Below the pieces are notes generated by a model. That model had not been told where the DNA came from. It saw only the letters and a list, made by a program, of their open reading frames with translations, and made no database searches. Positions 1 to 7,170 of a stretch of DNA of 14,684 bases are shown here, piece by piece. Positions within the stretch are counted from its first letter, which is position 1. Every line of letters starts with the position of its first letter. Made by a program: the position numbers and the translations under genes. The stretch lies in the NCBI GenBank assembly GCA_019309245.1, contig JAFDGP010000026.1:1-14684 (forward strand), given 5' to 3'. The stretch comes from Deltaproteobacteria bacterium. GTDB taxonomy: Bacteria; Desulfobacterota; Desulfobacteria; Desulfobacterales; C00003060.

Positions 1-1
1 C

Positions 2-1669
2 GCCGGGGGGTACATGCTTTTCGTGATTCCAGGCATTGTCTTTTCAGTGTGGTTTTTCTTCGCGCCGTTTGTCTTTATTGACGAAGATGCCCGCGGCATG
101 GACGCGCTTCTAAAGAGCAGGTTCTTGGTCCGCGGCAAATGGCTCCCGGTGTGTGGAAGGCTGCTCGCCATATGGCTCCTTACCGCGGTGGTGGCCTGTA
201 TCCCGTTCGTGGGGCAGCTTGCGGCCTTGTTTTTGATTCCTTTGAGCTTTGTCTATACCCATTTGGTCTACCAGGACCTTAAGTCCCATCAGCCGGCCGA
301 CGCCGTGTTCGAACCGACCCGCAAGGCCAAGGTTCAACTGGTGGCGGCCTCGGCCTTCGGCTTCATCATGCCTGTGGTTCTGGCCTTTGCGTTCATGGGT
401 TCTATGATGACCATGCCCTTTGCCATGTTAAAAGCTGCCGTTTCAAAGAATACCCCCTTGAACCCGGCAGCGCACTCCGGCCTGGTAACGACCCGCGTCA
501 CCCTCAGTCCCCGGACAACGGCCAGCGACGTGGGCAAGGATATCCAGACCCTGGAAGACAAGGCCATGGACTGGACAAAACGGTCACAGGCCGCGTCACG
601 GCTGGGACATTCAAAAGACCCGCGTGTTGTCGCACATCTGTTGCGGGCGGTAAGCGGTGACAAGCACTGGATGGTACGCCGCAATGCCGTCAAGGCCCTG
701 GAGACCCTCAAGGTTCGGCGGGCGGTCCCGTCGCTGTGTAAGACCCTGGCATCCGATGACAACGTCTTCGTTCGTGCCGGTGCGGCCAAGGCCCTGGGCG
801 CATTGGGCGACCCCAGAGCGATCGAACCGCTTAAAAAGGCGCTCCACGACGAAGGGGTGGTCACCACGTTTAAAGACGGCAAGGCCGAAGAGGTCAAAGA
901 GGTCGCGGTTGCCGCCCGGAAGGCCCTAGACCGGCTCAAATCAAGCCAACTTCAATCCCACCAGCAATCAGACGGAGGCAAACAGGCCGTAAAGTCATCT
1001 CAGCCCGCTTCCAATCATCACCCGGCCGGGGTCTCTAAGAAGGCGGAGCAGCCGGACCGGAGCACGGCCTCCACAGCGATTGAAACCGCCACCGGAATCA
1101 GCGGAGAGGAGTCCAAGAAATACAGGCAGGTCATAGAGGCGTGCACCAAGGCGCTCCGGGTTCAGCCCAAAGACGGCCTTGTCTACCACAACCGGGCGAT
1201 CGCCCATTTCAGACTCGGCAACTACCAGGACGCCCTCAAGGATCTCACCAGGGCCATCGCGTTGAACCCCAAGGATGCAAGCGCCTACTACAATCGGGCG
1301 ATTGTTTATGGCAAACTGGGAGACCCGAAACACGCGATTGAGGACGGGATCAAGGCCATTGAGCTCAATCCGAAAGACGCCCGGGCCTATGCCAATCGCG
1401 GCATCGATTATCTGAGCATCGGAAATGCGCACCAAGCCTTGAAAGATTTCAACAAGGCGCTCCGTTTAAATGCGCGGGATGCGGACGTTTACTATGCTCG
1501 TGGGGTCGCCTACTACAGGCTGGGAATGACCGATAAGGCCGCCAAAGACTTCAAGAACGCGGCCAAAAGAGGCAGCCAAATGGCGCGGAACTACCTCAAG
1601 GCGCAACAGGCACAGGCCGCCGCTCCTGCACACAGCCATCCCGGTGATATGGCCAAGCAGGGCGGCTAA
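2..1669 (+). CDS. Membrane protein with HEAT-like and TPR repeats (5'-partial)
   Basis: The reading frame is open to the window's left edge. The first ATG (position 14) has no convincing ribosome binding site and lies inside a hydrophobic segment, so the true start is probably upstream. Numbering from that ATG (551 residues): hydrophobic, probably membrane-spanning segments lie at about 1-22, 48-85 and 108-138. The pattern PGI..F.FVDE..G..AL..S.. with a following G-x-W is typical of uncharacterised bacterial membrane domains. Residues about 190-310 form two to three HEAT-like helical repeats (VRRNAVKALE, VRAGAAKALGALGDPRAIEPL). A Ser/Gln/Lys-rich linker spans about 310-365. Four TPR units follow at about 387-522, each with A.Y.NRG/A and a LNPKDA-type end. 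Both repeat types bind proteins, so a membrane-anchored scaffold is likely, but substrate and role are unknown. It converges with the glutamate synthase operon, and nothing ties it to nitrogen metabolism. Confidence 0.8.
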   Translation, partial: AGGYMLFVIPGIVFSVWFFFAPFVFIDEDARGMDALLKSRFLVRGKWLPVCGRLLAIWLLTAVVACIPFVGQLAALFLIPLSFVYTHLVYQDLKSHQPADAVFEPTRKAKVQLVAASAFGFIMPVVLAFAFMGSMMTMPFAMLKAAVSKNTPLNPAAHSGLVTTRVTLSPRTTASDVGKDIQTLEDKAMDWTKRSQAASRLGHSKDPRVVAHLLRAVSGDKHWMVRRNAVKALETLKVRRAVPSLCKTLASDDNVFVRAGAAKALGALGDPRAIEPLKKALHDEGVVTTFKDGKAEEVKEVAVAARKALDRLKSSQLQSHQQSDGGKQAVKSSQPASNHHPAGVSKKAEQPDRSTASTAIETATGISGEESKKYRQVIEACTKALRVQPKDGLVYHNRAIAHFRLGNYQDALKDLTRAIALNPKDASAYYNRAIVYGKLGDPKHAIEDGIKAIELNPKDARAYANRGIDYLSIGNAHQALKDFNKALRLNARDADVYYARGVAYYRLGMTDKAAKDFKNAAKRGSQMARNYLKAQQAQAAAPAHSHPGDMAKQGG

Positions 1670-1837
1670 CATCTGTGCCAAGCCGGCACGCATGCGCCGG
1701 GTGTTCTGGTTGTCTTGCGTCCACGTGAGGGCCAGTGGCAACGGCACCACCCGGATCTGTTTCCCTGTCAGGGGCGCCCAGGTGCGTGCCAACGCCTCGC
1801 TGAGCCGTAAAGATACCCGCACAAAACCCAGAGCGCA
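1670..1837. other. Convergent intergenic gap, no clear terminator
   Basis: These 168 bases separate two converging genes. I see no GC stem followed by a T tract on either strand. There is a 7-bp inverted repeat (CCGGGTG at 1697-1703, CACCCGG at 1748-1754) with a long loop, and a short CCGGC/GCCGG stem at 1683-1700. Neither is terminator-like. Minus-strand reading frames here have no ribosome binding site and run into the antisense of the repeat-protein gene. Confidence 0.5.
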
Positions 1838-4183
1838 TCACCCGATAGGCTCATTTTCCACCAGGGTCCAGATCCCGCACGGACAGGCCCCGGCACAGAA
1901 CCCGCATCCGATACATTTTTCCGGATCGGCCACCAGTTCGAAGTCGTCCCCGTTTTCCACCTTGGATATCGCCGACTGCGGGCAAATCTCCACGCAGATT
2001 CCACAATCCCGGCACGATCCGCACGAAGAACACTGGCCGGCACAGCCCTCAATGCTGTCGAACCGGGTGAGCCGGGGGTCGAAGTACTCAAGCTTGATCC
2101 GCCCGTAGTCGATCATCTGGCGGGTATCGGTTCGCGGGCGTTTTCCCTCCAGCATATCCGAAATGGCCTGAGCCGCCTTTCGTCCCGCACCGATTGCATC
2201 GGTCAGCAGTCCCAGTTTGACCGCATCGCCGATGGCAAAGATCTGTGAATCCGTAGTCTGATACAGCTCATTGACCACGATAAAACCGCGTTCGGTGGCC
2301 ACCGTTTCAGGCAGAAAATCCAGGTCCGGTTGGTCTCCGATCGAAATAATCACCGTGTCCGCCTCAAGCACCTCTCCGGAGGTCAGCTCCACGCCCTTTT
2401 CGGTGACGGCCTTGGTAAAAAGGGGCCACCGGAACCTGGCTCCCACGGCCTCGGCGGCCTTTCGTTCCTCTCCAAAAGAAGCCGGTTCCTGAACGTCAAT
2501 CAACAGGATATCCTTGGCCCCCATCCGATGGGCCTCCGAGGCCACATCGCAGCCCACGTTGCCGGCCCCGATGATCACCACCCGGTCTCCCACTTGAACA
2601 CGGTCTTGTTTGCTCTGCCGCAAAAACTCGATAGCCGGGATCATTCTCTCTTTTCCCGGCACGGGAATGATGCGGGGCTTTTGGGCGCCAACCGCAACCA
2701 CAACAAAATCGTAATCCACCTTCAACTGTTCCACGTCTTCCGTGCTCAAGCGCTGCTGTAGATGGACATGGGGCAAGACCTTCCGAACCCGCTCCAGCTC
2801 CCGGCTGACGACCTCTTCGGGAATCCGGGAGTTCGGGATCACGGATTCAATCTTGCCCCCCAGGGTCTTTTCCATGTCGTAGACCACCGCTTCATGGCCC
2901 TTTCGGCGAAGTTGCCAGGCCACGGAAATCCCCGCAGGTCCACCGCCGATCACCGCGATCCGCTTCCCGGATAACGGCGGCAATGGGGGCAGGTGAGCCT
3001 CTACGCTGGCCTTTCCGAGTTGCTTGACATCCACGGGCACCATATTGACCGTGTGTCGCGTGCAGCCCTGCATACACAGATTCGGGCATAGGTATCCGCA
3101 TACCGTGGCCGGAAACGGCGTATAAGCCAGGGCCAGGTCTACGGCCTCGTCCACCCGCCCTTCTCTGATAAGCCGCCACCGCTCATGAACAGGCATGCCA
3201 GTGGGGCAGCTGGCCTCACAGGGCGGGGCATACTTGCGGTTTTCCCACACCGGCACAAATCGACGCATCTCGCCCGTAACGATTATGGGAATCGGGCTCC
3301 GGTCCAGGTCCGTCAGGTCCCCAATCATCCCGCCGGCGCCCAACTCCTTCTCCCAGACCTCTTTGTCAAAGGCAGCCATGGAGCGCCTCGGCCGCGTGGC
3401 CTTCTCGAACGGAGTGCGGGCCACCAGCAATTGCCACTCTTGTCGATTCGACAGGGAATCCAGGAGCTCGGTCCGGCCGATCTTTTCAAGAAAGGTCTGC
3501 AGGTTTTCCAGGAGCCATTGCCAGTCGTCGTCTTCGATGGGAACCAGCTTGGCGTCCACCTGGCTGAATCCTTTATGGGGGCCGCGGAAATAGATCCGGC
3601 CGCCCACCATCCCCACACAGGGGCGATAGCCCAGCACGTTTTCAGGGTTCTGTCCCTCATGGCCGCAGATCACGCAGATGCCGCCTGCCATAAACTCGGC
3701 AAAATAGTCTCCCACGGTCCCAAGCACCCACAACTCGGGAGGAGCAAAACGAGGATTGTGCTTGGTCATGGTCATGGCCCGGGCCCCGACATCTCCCGCC
3801 ACATAGATCTTGCCCTGAGCCATGGCGTTGGCCGCGCCGTTGGTGGCATGGCCGTGAACAATGATCTGGGCGCCTGCGTTGAGCCACCCCACATCGTCCG
3901 AGGTCGGACCCATGATCTCGATACAGGTATTGGCAAACCCCATGGATCCCACCCGCTGGCCTGGAGACCCGGTAATGACGACATGGACAGGCTCGTCTCC
4001 GCTTCGCCACAGTCGGCCTCCGATACCGTGATGGCCGAAGGCCTCAATCTCCAACCGTCGCGCGCCGTCGGCAACGGCTTTTTGGATGCGCTCTTCAAGC
4101 ACGCGGGATTCCAGGCGTTTCCCGTCTTCTACGCCCGCGATTCGAACGATTTTTTGGTTTTCGATATCTTTGCTCTGCGTCAT
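1838..4183 (-). CDS. gltD: Glutamate synthase GXGXG domain fused to GltD-like flavoprotein with C-terminal 2x[4Fe-4S] ferredoxin
   Basis: This 781-residue protein joins two normally separate parts of glutamate synthase. Residues about 1-235 are the beta-helical GXGXG domain of the large subunit (GGRLWR near 55-60, then HATNGAANAM, YVAGDVGARAM and GTVGDYFAEFMAGG). Residues about 320-685 are a GltD-like FAD/NAD(P)H oxidoreductase: Fe-S cysteines at 322, 326, 362, 366, 370 and 374, an FAD GGGPAG at 413-418, a second dinucleotide fold GAGNVG at 539-544, and IGDA at 651-654. Residues about 714-770 form a ferredoxin with CxxCxxCxxxCP at 724-735 and 757-768. In the complex it should pass electrons through FAD and Fe-S centres to the FMN subunit encoded just upstream. 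The ATG lies 3 nt after that gene's stop with only a weak ribosome binding site, which points to translational coupling. The Arg-rich 2'-phosphate loop usual in NADPH-linked GltD is absent after GAGNVG (LIDVQEP instead), so the electron donor is uncertain. It is the last gene of the operon. Confidence 0.9.
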   Translation of the reverse strand: MTQSKDIENQKIVRIAGVEDGKRLESRVLEERIQKAVADGARRLEIEAFGHHGIGGRLWRSGDEPVHVVITGSPGQRVGSMGFANTCIEIMGPTSDDVGWLNAGAQIIVHGHATNGAANAMAQGKIYVAGDVGARAMTMTKHNPRFAPPELWVLGTVGDYFAEFMAGGICVICGHEGQNPENVLGYRPCVGMVGGRIYFRGPHKGFSQVDAKLVPIEDDDWQWLLENLQTFLEKIGRTELLDSLSNRQEWQLLVARTPFEKATRPRRSMAAFDKEVWEKELGAGGMIGDLTDLDRSPIPIIVTGEMRRFVPVWENRKYAPPCEASCPTGMPVHERWRLIREGRVDEAVDLALAYTPFPATVCGYLCPNLCMQGCTRHTVNMVPVDVKQLGKASVEAHLPPLPPLSGKRIAVIGGGPAGISVAWQLRRKGHEAVVYDMEKTLGGKIESVIPNSRIPEEVVSRELERVRKVLPHVHLQQRLSTEDVEQLKVDYDFVVVAVGAQKPRIIPVPGKERMIPAIEFLRQSKQDRVQVGDRVVIIGAGNVGCDVASEAHRMGAKDILLIDVQEPASFGEERKAAEAVGARFRWPLFTKAVTEKGVELTSGEVLEADTVIISIGDQPDLDFLPETVATERGFIVVNELYQTTDSQIFAIGDAVKLGLLTDAIGAGRKAAQAISDMLEGKRPRTDTRQMIDYGRIKLEYFDPRLTRFDSIEGCAGQCSSCGSCRDCGICVEICPQSAISKVENGDDFELVADPEKCIGCGFCAGACPCGIWTLVENEPIG

Positions 4184-4186
4184 TTT

Positions 4187-5821
4187 TTACACCACGTATC
4201 TGATCTGGAGGCGATCCGCAGCCGCCTTGTCGTCGATCCCAAGGGCATCGGACATGCCGATGGGCAAAGAGGTGGAGCGGCCCAGCGGGGCCAGGATCTT
4301 TCTGAGTTCCGTGTCAAAGGCCAGATAGACGTCCACGAGCCGCTCGGCCACCTTTTCGGGATCAAGCCGCCGGTACAGCCGGGGATCCTGGGAGGTAATG
4401 CCCTTGGGGCACAACCCGATGTTACAGATGTTGCAGCGGTCGGATTCCGAGCCCAGGCACCCGGCGGCGGCCTGCATGATGTACTTTCCGGTCTGCACCC
4501 CGCTGGCCCCCAGCATGATCAACGCCGCCGCATTGGCCGCCAAGTTGCCCTGTTTGCCCGTGCCGCCTCCGGCAAAAAGCGGGATCTCGTTCTGTTTGCC
4601 CAGCTTGACCAGGTTCAGGTAGCAATCACGGATGTTGCTGGCAGTGGGGTGGCCCATGTGATCCATGGAGACGTTGTAGGCTGCACCCGTCCCACCGTCT
4701 TCGCCGTCAATCGCCATGGCCGCCGCATAGGGGTTGCGGGTCAGGTTGTTCAACACGGAGGTGGCCGTGGTGGTTCCCGAGATCTTGGGATACACCGGCA
4801 CCCGGAACCCCCAGGCCATGTACATGGACTGGATCATCTTGGCCACGGCTTCCTCGATGGAATACTTCGTCTGATGGGTCGGCGGGCTCGGCAGGCTCAC
4901 CCCCGGCGGGACCCCGCGGATGGCGGCGATCAGGTTGTTGACCTTGTGCCACATGAGCAACCCGCCGTCACCCGGCTTGGCGCCCTGGCCGTACTTGATC
5001 TCTATGGCACAGGGGTCCTCTTTCATGTCGGGGATCGCATGAATGATCTCGTCCCATCCGAAATAGCCGCTGGCGATCTGCAAGATGACATACTTGATAA
5101 ACCGGGACCGCAACAGCCTCGGGGGACACCCGCCTTCCCCCGTGCACATCCGCACCGGCATGCCCAGCTCTTCGTTCAGGTAGGCCACCCCCATCTGCAG
5201 GCCTTCCCACATGTTGGGAGACAAGGCCCCAAACGACATGGCCCCGATCACCAGCGGATAGATTTCCCGCACCGGCGGGATCCAGCCCTCATCGTGAAGC
5301 AGCTTCAGGTTTTGTTCCGGGGGCAGAACCCGGCCCAGCAAGGTCCGAAGCTCAAATTCATGCCTTCCAGCATCCAGGGCAGGGTCGGTAAGCATGGAAA
5401 TCCGGATGAATTTGATGCGATCCAGGATCCCTCCCGGCACATTTCTGCGCCCCCCGCGGCGCCGCGGCTGGCCTCCCCGGTTGACGTGAAACCGGAGCTT
5501 GTCGATCTCATCGCTTCGAAGCGGCATGATCGCCTCGTTGGGACACACCAGGTTGCACATCCCGCAGCCCACGCAGGCATAGGCCGGGTCGGTCTTCTGG
5601 CGAATGCCATAATAGACGCCGAACACATTGGACGGGGCCTCGGTCAAGCCCATGGTGGTTTCAACCACGCGCCGGCGATGCACCCCAAGCTCGATGGCAT
5701 TCACCGGACACACCGCCGTACAGCGCCCGCACAGGGTGCACCGGTCCTTGTGCCACATGATCTGCCAGGGCAGGTCTTTGACACTTAATGTGGAAGGGAC
5801 AATCTTTCCGTTTGACGACAT
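4187..5821 (-). CDS. gltB: Glutamate synthase central/FMN domain with N-terminal 2x[4Fe-4S] ferredoxin
   Basis: This 544-residue protein is the catalytic core of a split glutamate synthase: it reduces 2-iminoglutarate, formed from 2-oxoglutarate and ammonia, to glutamate. An N-terminal ferredoxin has clusters C28xxC31xxC34xxxC38P and C83xxC86xxC89xxxC93P. The TIM-barrel FMN domain spans about 150-510, with GAMSFGALSP at 193-202, a GEGG turn at 228-231, KYGQGAKPGDGG at 276-287, GEDGGTGA at 373-380 and AGGGTGKQGN at 417-426. Cysteines at 463, 466 and 471 before PKGITSQDP match the [3Fe-4S] region. The ATG at 5821 is preferred over a longer in-frame start at 5926 because AAAAGAGG sits 7 nt upstream and the extra 35 residues are antisense-like and Arg/Ser-rich. 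It overlaps the upstream amidotransferase gene by 37 bp. Short split forms like this are known from archaea and anaerobic bacteria; one-piece proteobacterial GltB is about 1,500 residues. Confidence 0.92.
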   Translation of the reverse strand: MSSNGKIVPSTLSVKDLPWQIMWHKDRCTLCGRCTAVCPVNAIELGVHRRRVVETTMGLTEAPSNVFGVYYGIRQKTDPAYACVGCGMCNLVCPNEAIMPLRSDEIDKLRFHVNRGGQPRRRGGRRNVPGGILDRIKFIRISMLTDPALDAGRHEFELRTLLGRVLPPEQNLKLLHDEGWIPPVREIYPLVIGAMSFGALSPNMWEGLQMGVAYLNEELGMPVRMCTGEGGCPPRLLRSRFIKYVILQIASGYFGWDEIIHAIPDMKEDPCAIEIKYGQGAKPGDGGLLMWHKVNNLIAAIRGVPPGVSLPSPPTHQTKYSIEEAVAKMIQSMYMAWGFRVPVYPKISGTTTATSVLNNLTRNPYAAAMAIDGEDGGTGAAYNVSMDHMGHPTASNIRDCYLNLVKLGKQNEIPLFAGGGTGKQGNLAANAAALIMLGASGVQTGKYIMQAAAGCLGSESDRCNICNIGLCPKGITSQDPRLYRRLDPEKVAERLVDVYLAFDTELRKILAPLGRSTSLPIGMSDALGIDDKAAADRLQIRYVV

Positions 5822-6915
5822 ATGGTAACCTCTTTTCGATCTTTGTGGACAATGGCGGTATCCAAGTGCATGGGCTGAAAGTCCTTGCTCTTGTCTCGAT
5901 CGGGGACTGCGGCGTCCAGCCCGCACATCTCCGAACTGAGCGCATACAGCCCCGGCCTGCCTCCGGCCACCCCGGGCCGGAGTTTCTTGCGGTCCTGGAC
6001 CATGAACAGGGTCTTATCGGGCAAACACCCGATCACGCAATTGGGTCCGTCGATGATCAATTTGCGACAACTGTGCTTGAGATGTTTTAAGAAGCGCCCA
6101 TCAGGGTGATGTTCCAGGTCCCCATCCTGAAGCGGGGTGATCACGTGCTTGTAGGCCTCGATGCCCAGGCCCAGCCGGTTCAGCATGAAGTGCAGGATAT
6201 GGGTAAAGACCTCGGAGTCCGACTGATACCCCATGTAGCCCGGAAAGCCCCGGCCCATCAGGTATTCCCGGATGGGGACAAAGGCGGTGTTTTCCCCGTT
6301 GGTCATGGTGGCTACCCCCTGGATAAAGAAGGGGTGACAGGCGTAGAGGTTGATCGCGTAATTGGTGTTCTGCCGGCCCTGGGCCATGATGATTCTGGCC
6401 CTGAGCTCTTCGCGATCCAGTTGCAGGTGCTCCGCCACGGTCAAGGGATCGCCGATCTCTTTGAGCATGATCACATCGGGCCAGAAGCTGAACACGATCA
6501 TGTCCTCGTTTTCTTCCCCCATCTGACGGAGCTGCAAGCGAATCAGCATCAAGCGATCCTGTATCTCGGCCTCATCCACGCCCTCCCAGGCCTCCGGGTA
6601 TTCGTAGGCCCGGATCAGGTACACGTCCCGCTTCGGGATACCGGGCGCCGAGGTCCTGGGCACCTTGATGGACAACTTGTATTTGGTCATGAACCCCAGT
6701 TCCATCATGAAGTCATCCAGGCGTTTGATCCCCTTGGCGGTAAAAATCCCGGAAAGGATCGGTGCACCTTTGAGTTCCTCAAAAGGCCCTCCCAGGTCCG
6801 TTAAAAAAAGCCCGACGCCGGAGCCGTCATGGCCTTCTCTCATGGCGTCCAGGGCCCGAATGGCCAGCATGGGAGACTGGAGTTCCTCACTGGTGACTGC
6901 AATTAGCCGGCACAT
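5785..6915 (-). CDS. Class II glutamine amidotransferase subunit of split glutamate synthase
   Basis: This 376-residue protein begins Met-Cys-Arg-Leu. Once Met is removed, Cys2 would be the N-terminal nucleophile of a class II (Ntn-type) amidotransferase, which hydrolyses glutamine and delivers ammonia to the FMN subunit. Supporting motifs are REGHDGSGVG at 26-35, an arginine region MAQGRQNTNY at 177-186, TMTNGENTAF at 203-212 (the NG oxyanion region) and GYQSDSEVFTHIL at 229-241. It corresponds to the first domain of one-piece GltB (about 400 residues), here a separate gene. It is first in the operon: AAGGAG (6922-6927 on the minus strand) precedes the ATG, and a sigma-54 promoter lies about 80 bp upstream. 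Its last 37 bp overlap the FMN-subunit gene. The C-terminal dozen residues look poorly conserved, as expected for sequence shaped by the overlapping gene and ribosome binding site. PurF- or GlmS-type amidotransferases are excluded by context and by the lack of a partner domain. Confidence 0.9.
   Translation of the reverse strand: MCRLIAVTSEELQSPMLAIRALDAMREGHDGSGVGLFLTDLGGPFEELKGAPILSGIFTAKGIKRLDDFMMELGFMTKYKLSIKVPRTSAPGIPKRDVYLIRAYEYPEAWEGVDEAEIQDRLMLIRLQLRQMGEENEDMIVFSFWPDVIMLKEIGDPLTVAEHLQLDREELRARIIMAQGRQNTNYAINLYACHPFFIQGVATMTNGENTAFVPIREYLMGRGFPGYMGYQSDSEVFTHILHFMLNRLGLGIEAYKHVITPLQDGDLEHHPDGRFLKHLKHSCRKLIIDGPNCVIGCLPDKTLFMVQDRKKLRPGVAGGRPGLYALSSEMCGLDAAVPDRDKSKDFQPMHLDTAIVHKDRKEVTICRQTERLSLPH
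5829..5836 (-). promoter_or_regulatory. Ribosome binding site that fixes the FMN-subunit start
   Basis: The minus strand reads AAAAGAGG, then 7 nt, then ATG at 5821. The site lies inside the 3' end of the amidotransferase gene, so ribosomes finishing that gene pass over it. It decides between the starts at 5926 and 5821 in favour of the latter. Confidence 0.7.
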
Positions 6916-6980
6916 GGTTTTCTCCTTATTTCACGGCGTGTTGCCGGTTATCGGTTTTTAAGCGTTCCGTTTTCAGCGCG

Positions 6981-7013
6981 TGGCTTTAATGGGCAAAGGA
7001 CGTGCCAAAGCCA
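6981..7013. promoter_or_regulatory. Inverted repeats surrounding the glt sigma-54 promoter
   Basis: A perfect 7-bp inverted repeat, TGGCTTT (6981-6987) and AAAGCCA (7007-7013), brackets the promoter. A wider 8-bp pair, TTTAATGG (6985-6992) and CCATTAAA (7041-7048), overlaps it. Either could be an operator, but chance occurrence in an AT-rich promoter region is possible. Confidence 0.3.
6993..7007 (-). promoter_or_regulatory. Sigma-54 promoter of the glutamate synthase operon
   Basis: The minus strand reads TGGCACG TCCT TTGCC. This matches the -24/-12 consensus TGGCACG-N4-TTGC, with GG and GC separated by exactly 10 nt. Transcription should start near 6981, giving a leader of about 65 nt before the ATG at 6915. 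It implies activation by an enhancer-binding protein such as NtrC under nitrogen limitation. No classic NtrC dyad (TGCACC-N5-GGTGCA) was found nearby. Confidence 0.85.
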
Positions 7014-7016
7014 TAC

Positions 7017-7029
7017 TATATCGTTACTT
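7017..7029. promoter_or_regulatory. Motif TATATCGTTACTT shared with the glnA upstream region
   Basis: The same 13-mer with one mismatch (TATATCGTAACTT) occurs at 9068-9080 upstream of glnA. Here it begins 10 bp upstream of the -24 element of the glt promoter. Its presence beside both sigma-54 promoters makes it a candidate binding site for a common regulator. Orientation relative to the promoter differs between the two sites. Confidence 0.35.
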
Positions 7030-7074
7030 CAACAGGTTAGCCATTAAATAAACGATTGAGCCGGGCCCTCTTTC

Positions 7075-7127
7075 CGACTTTTTTGTTCTTTTCTGGCGCA
7101 AAAAGCGACTTTTTTGTTCTTTTCTGG
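7075..7127. repeat. Tandem 22-bp direct repeat downstream of nadE
   Basis: A perfect 22-bp T-rich unit starting CGACTTTTTT and ending TTTTCTGG occurs at 7075-7096 and again at 7106-7127. It lies in the 255-bp gap between the nadE stop and the glt operon. On the minus strand the unit is A-rich. The spacer plus second copy contains a small AAAAAG-CGA-CTTTTT hairpin at 7100-7114. Function is unknown. Confidence 0.8.
7099..7116. terminator. Possible weak terminator hairpin after nadE
   Basis: CAAAAAG, a CGA loop and CTTTTTTG form a short AT-rich hairpin that reads similarly on both strands. A separate perfect GCCCGA/TCGGGC stem (7132-7147) lies between it and nadE but has no T tract on the nadE strand. 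Either could mark the 3' end of the nadE transcript, but neither is strong. Confidence 0.3.
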
Positions 7128-7170
7128 TCCGCCCGAATGCTCGGGCTCCGCTCAAAACAGGGTGCACCGG

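Noticed and set aside
1466..1822. A 118-codon minus-strand open frame entering the gap between the convergent genes
   Set aside because: The part in the gap (1670-1822) has GC-rich third positions and a plausible-looking peptide, but there is no ribosome binding site, the opposite strand looks equally biased, and two thirds of it is antisense to the TPR gene. A decayed gene fragment cannot be excluded.
3185..5788. An 867-codon open frame on the + strand opposite the glutamate synthase genes
   Set aside because: It lies wholly antisense to two genes with unmistakable motifs. Its translation is rich in His, Gly, Arg and Pro with no recognisable domain, as expected from GC-biased third positions on the other strand.
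5822..5926. A longer N-terminus for the FMN subunit starting at 5926
   Set aside because: The extra 35 residues are the out-of-frame shadow of the amidotransferase gene. A good ribosome binding site stands directly before the ATG at 5821, where the ferredoxin domain begins.
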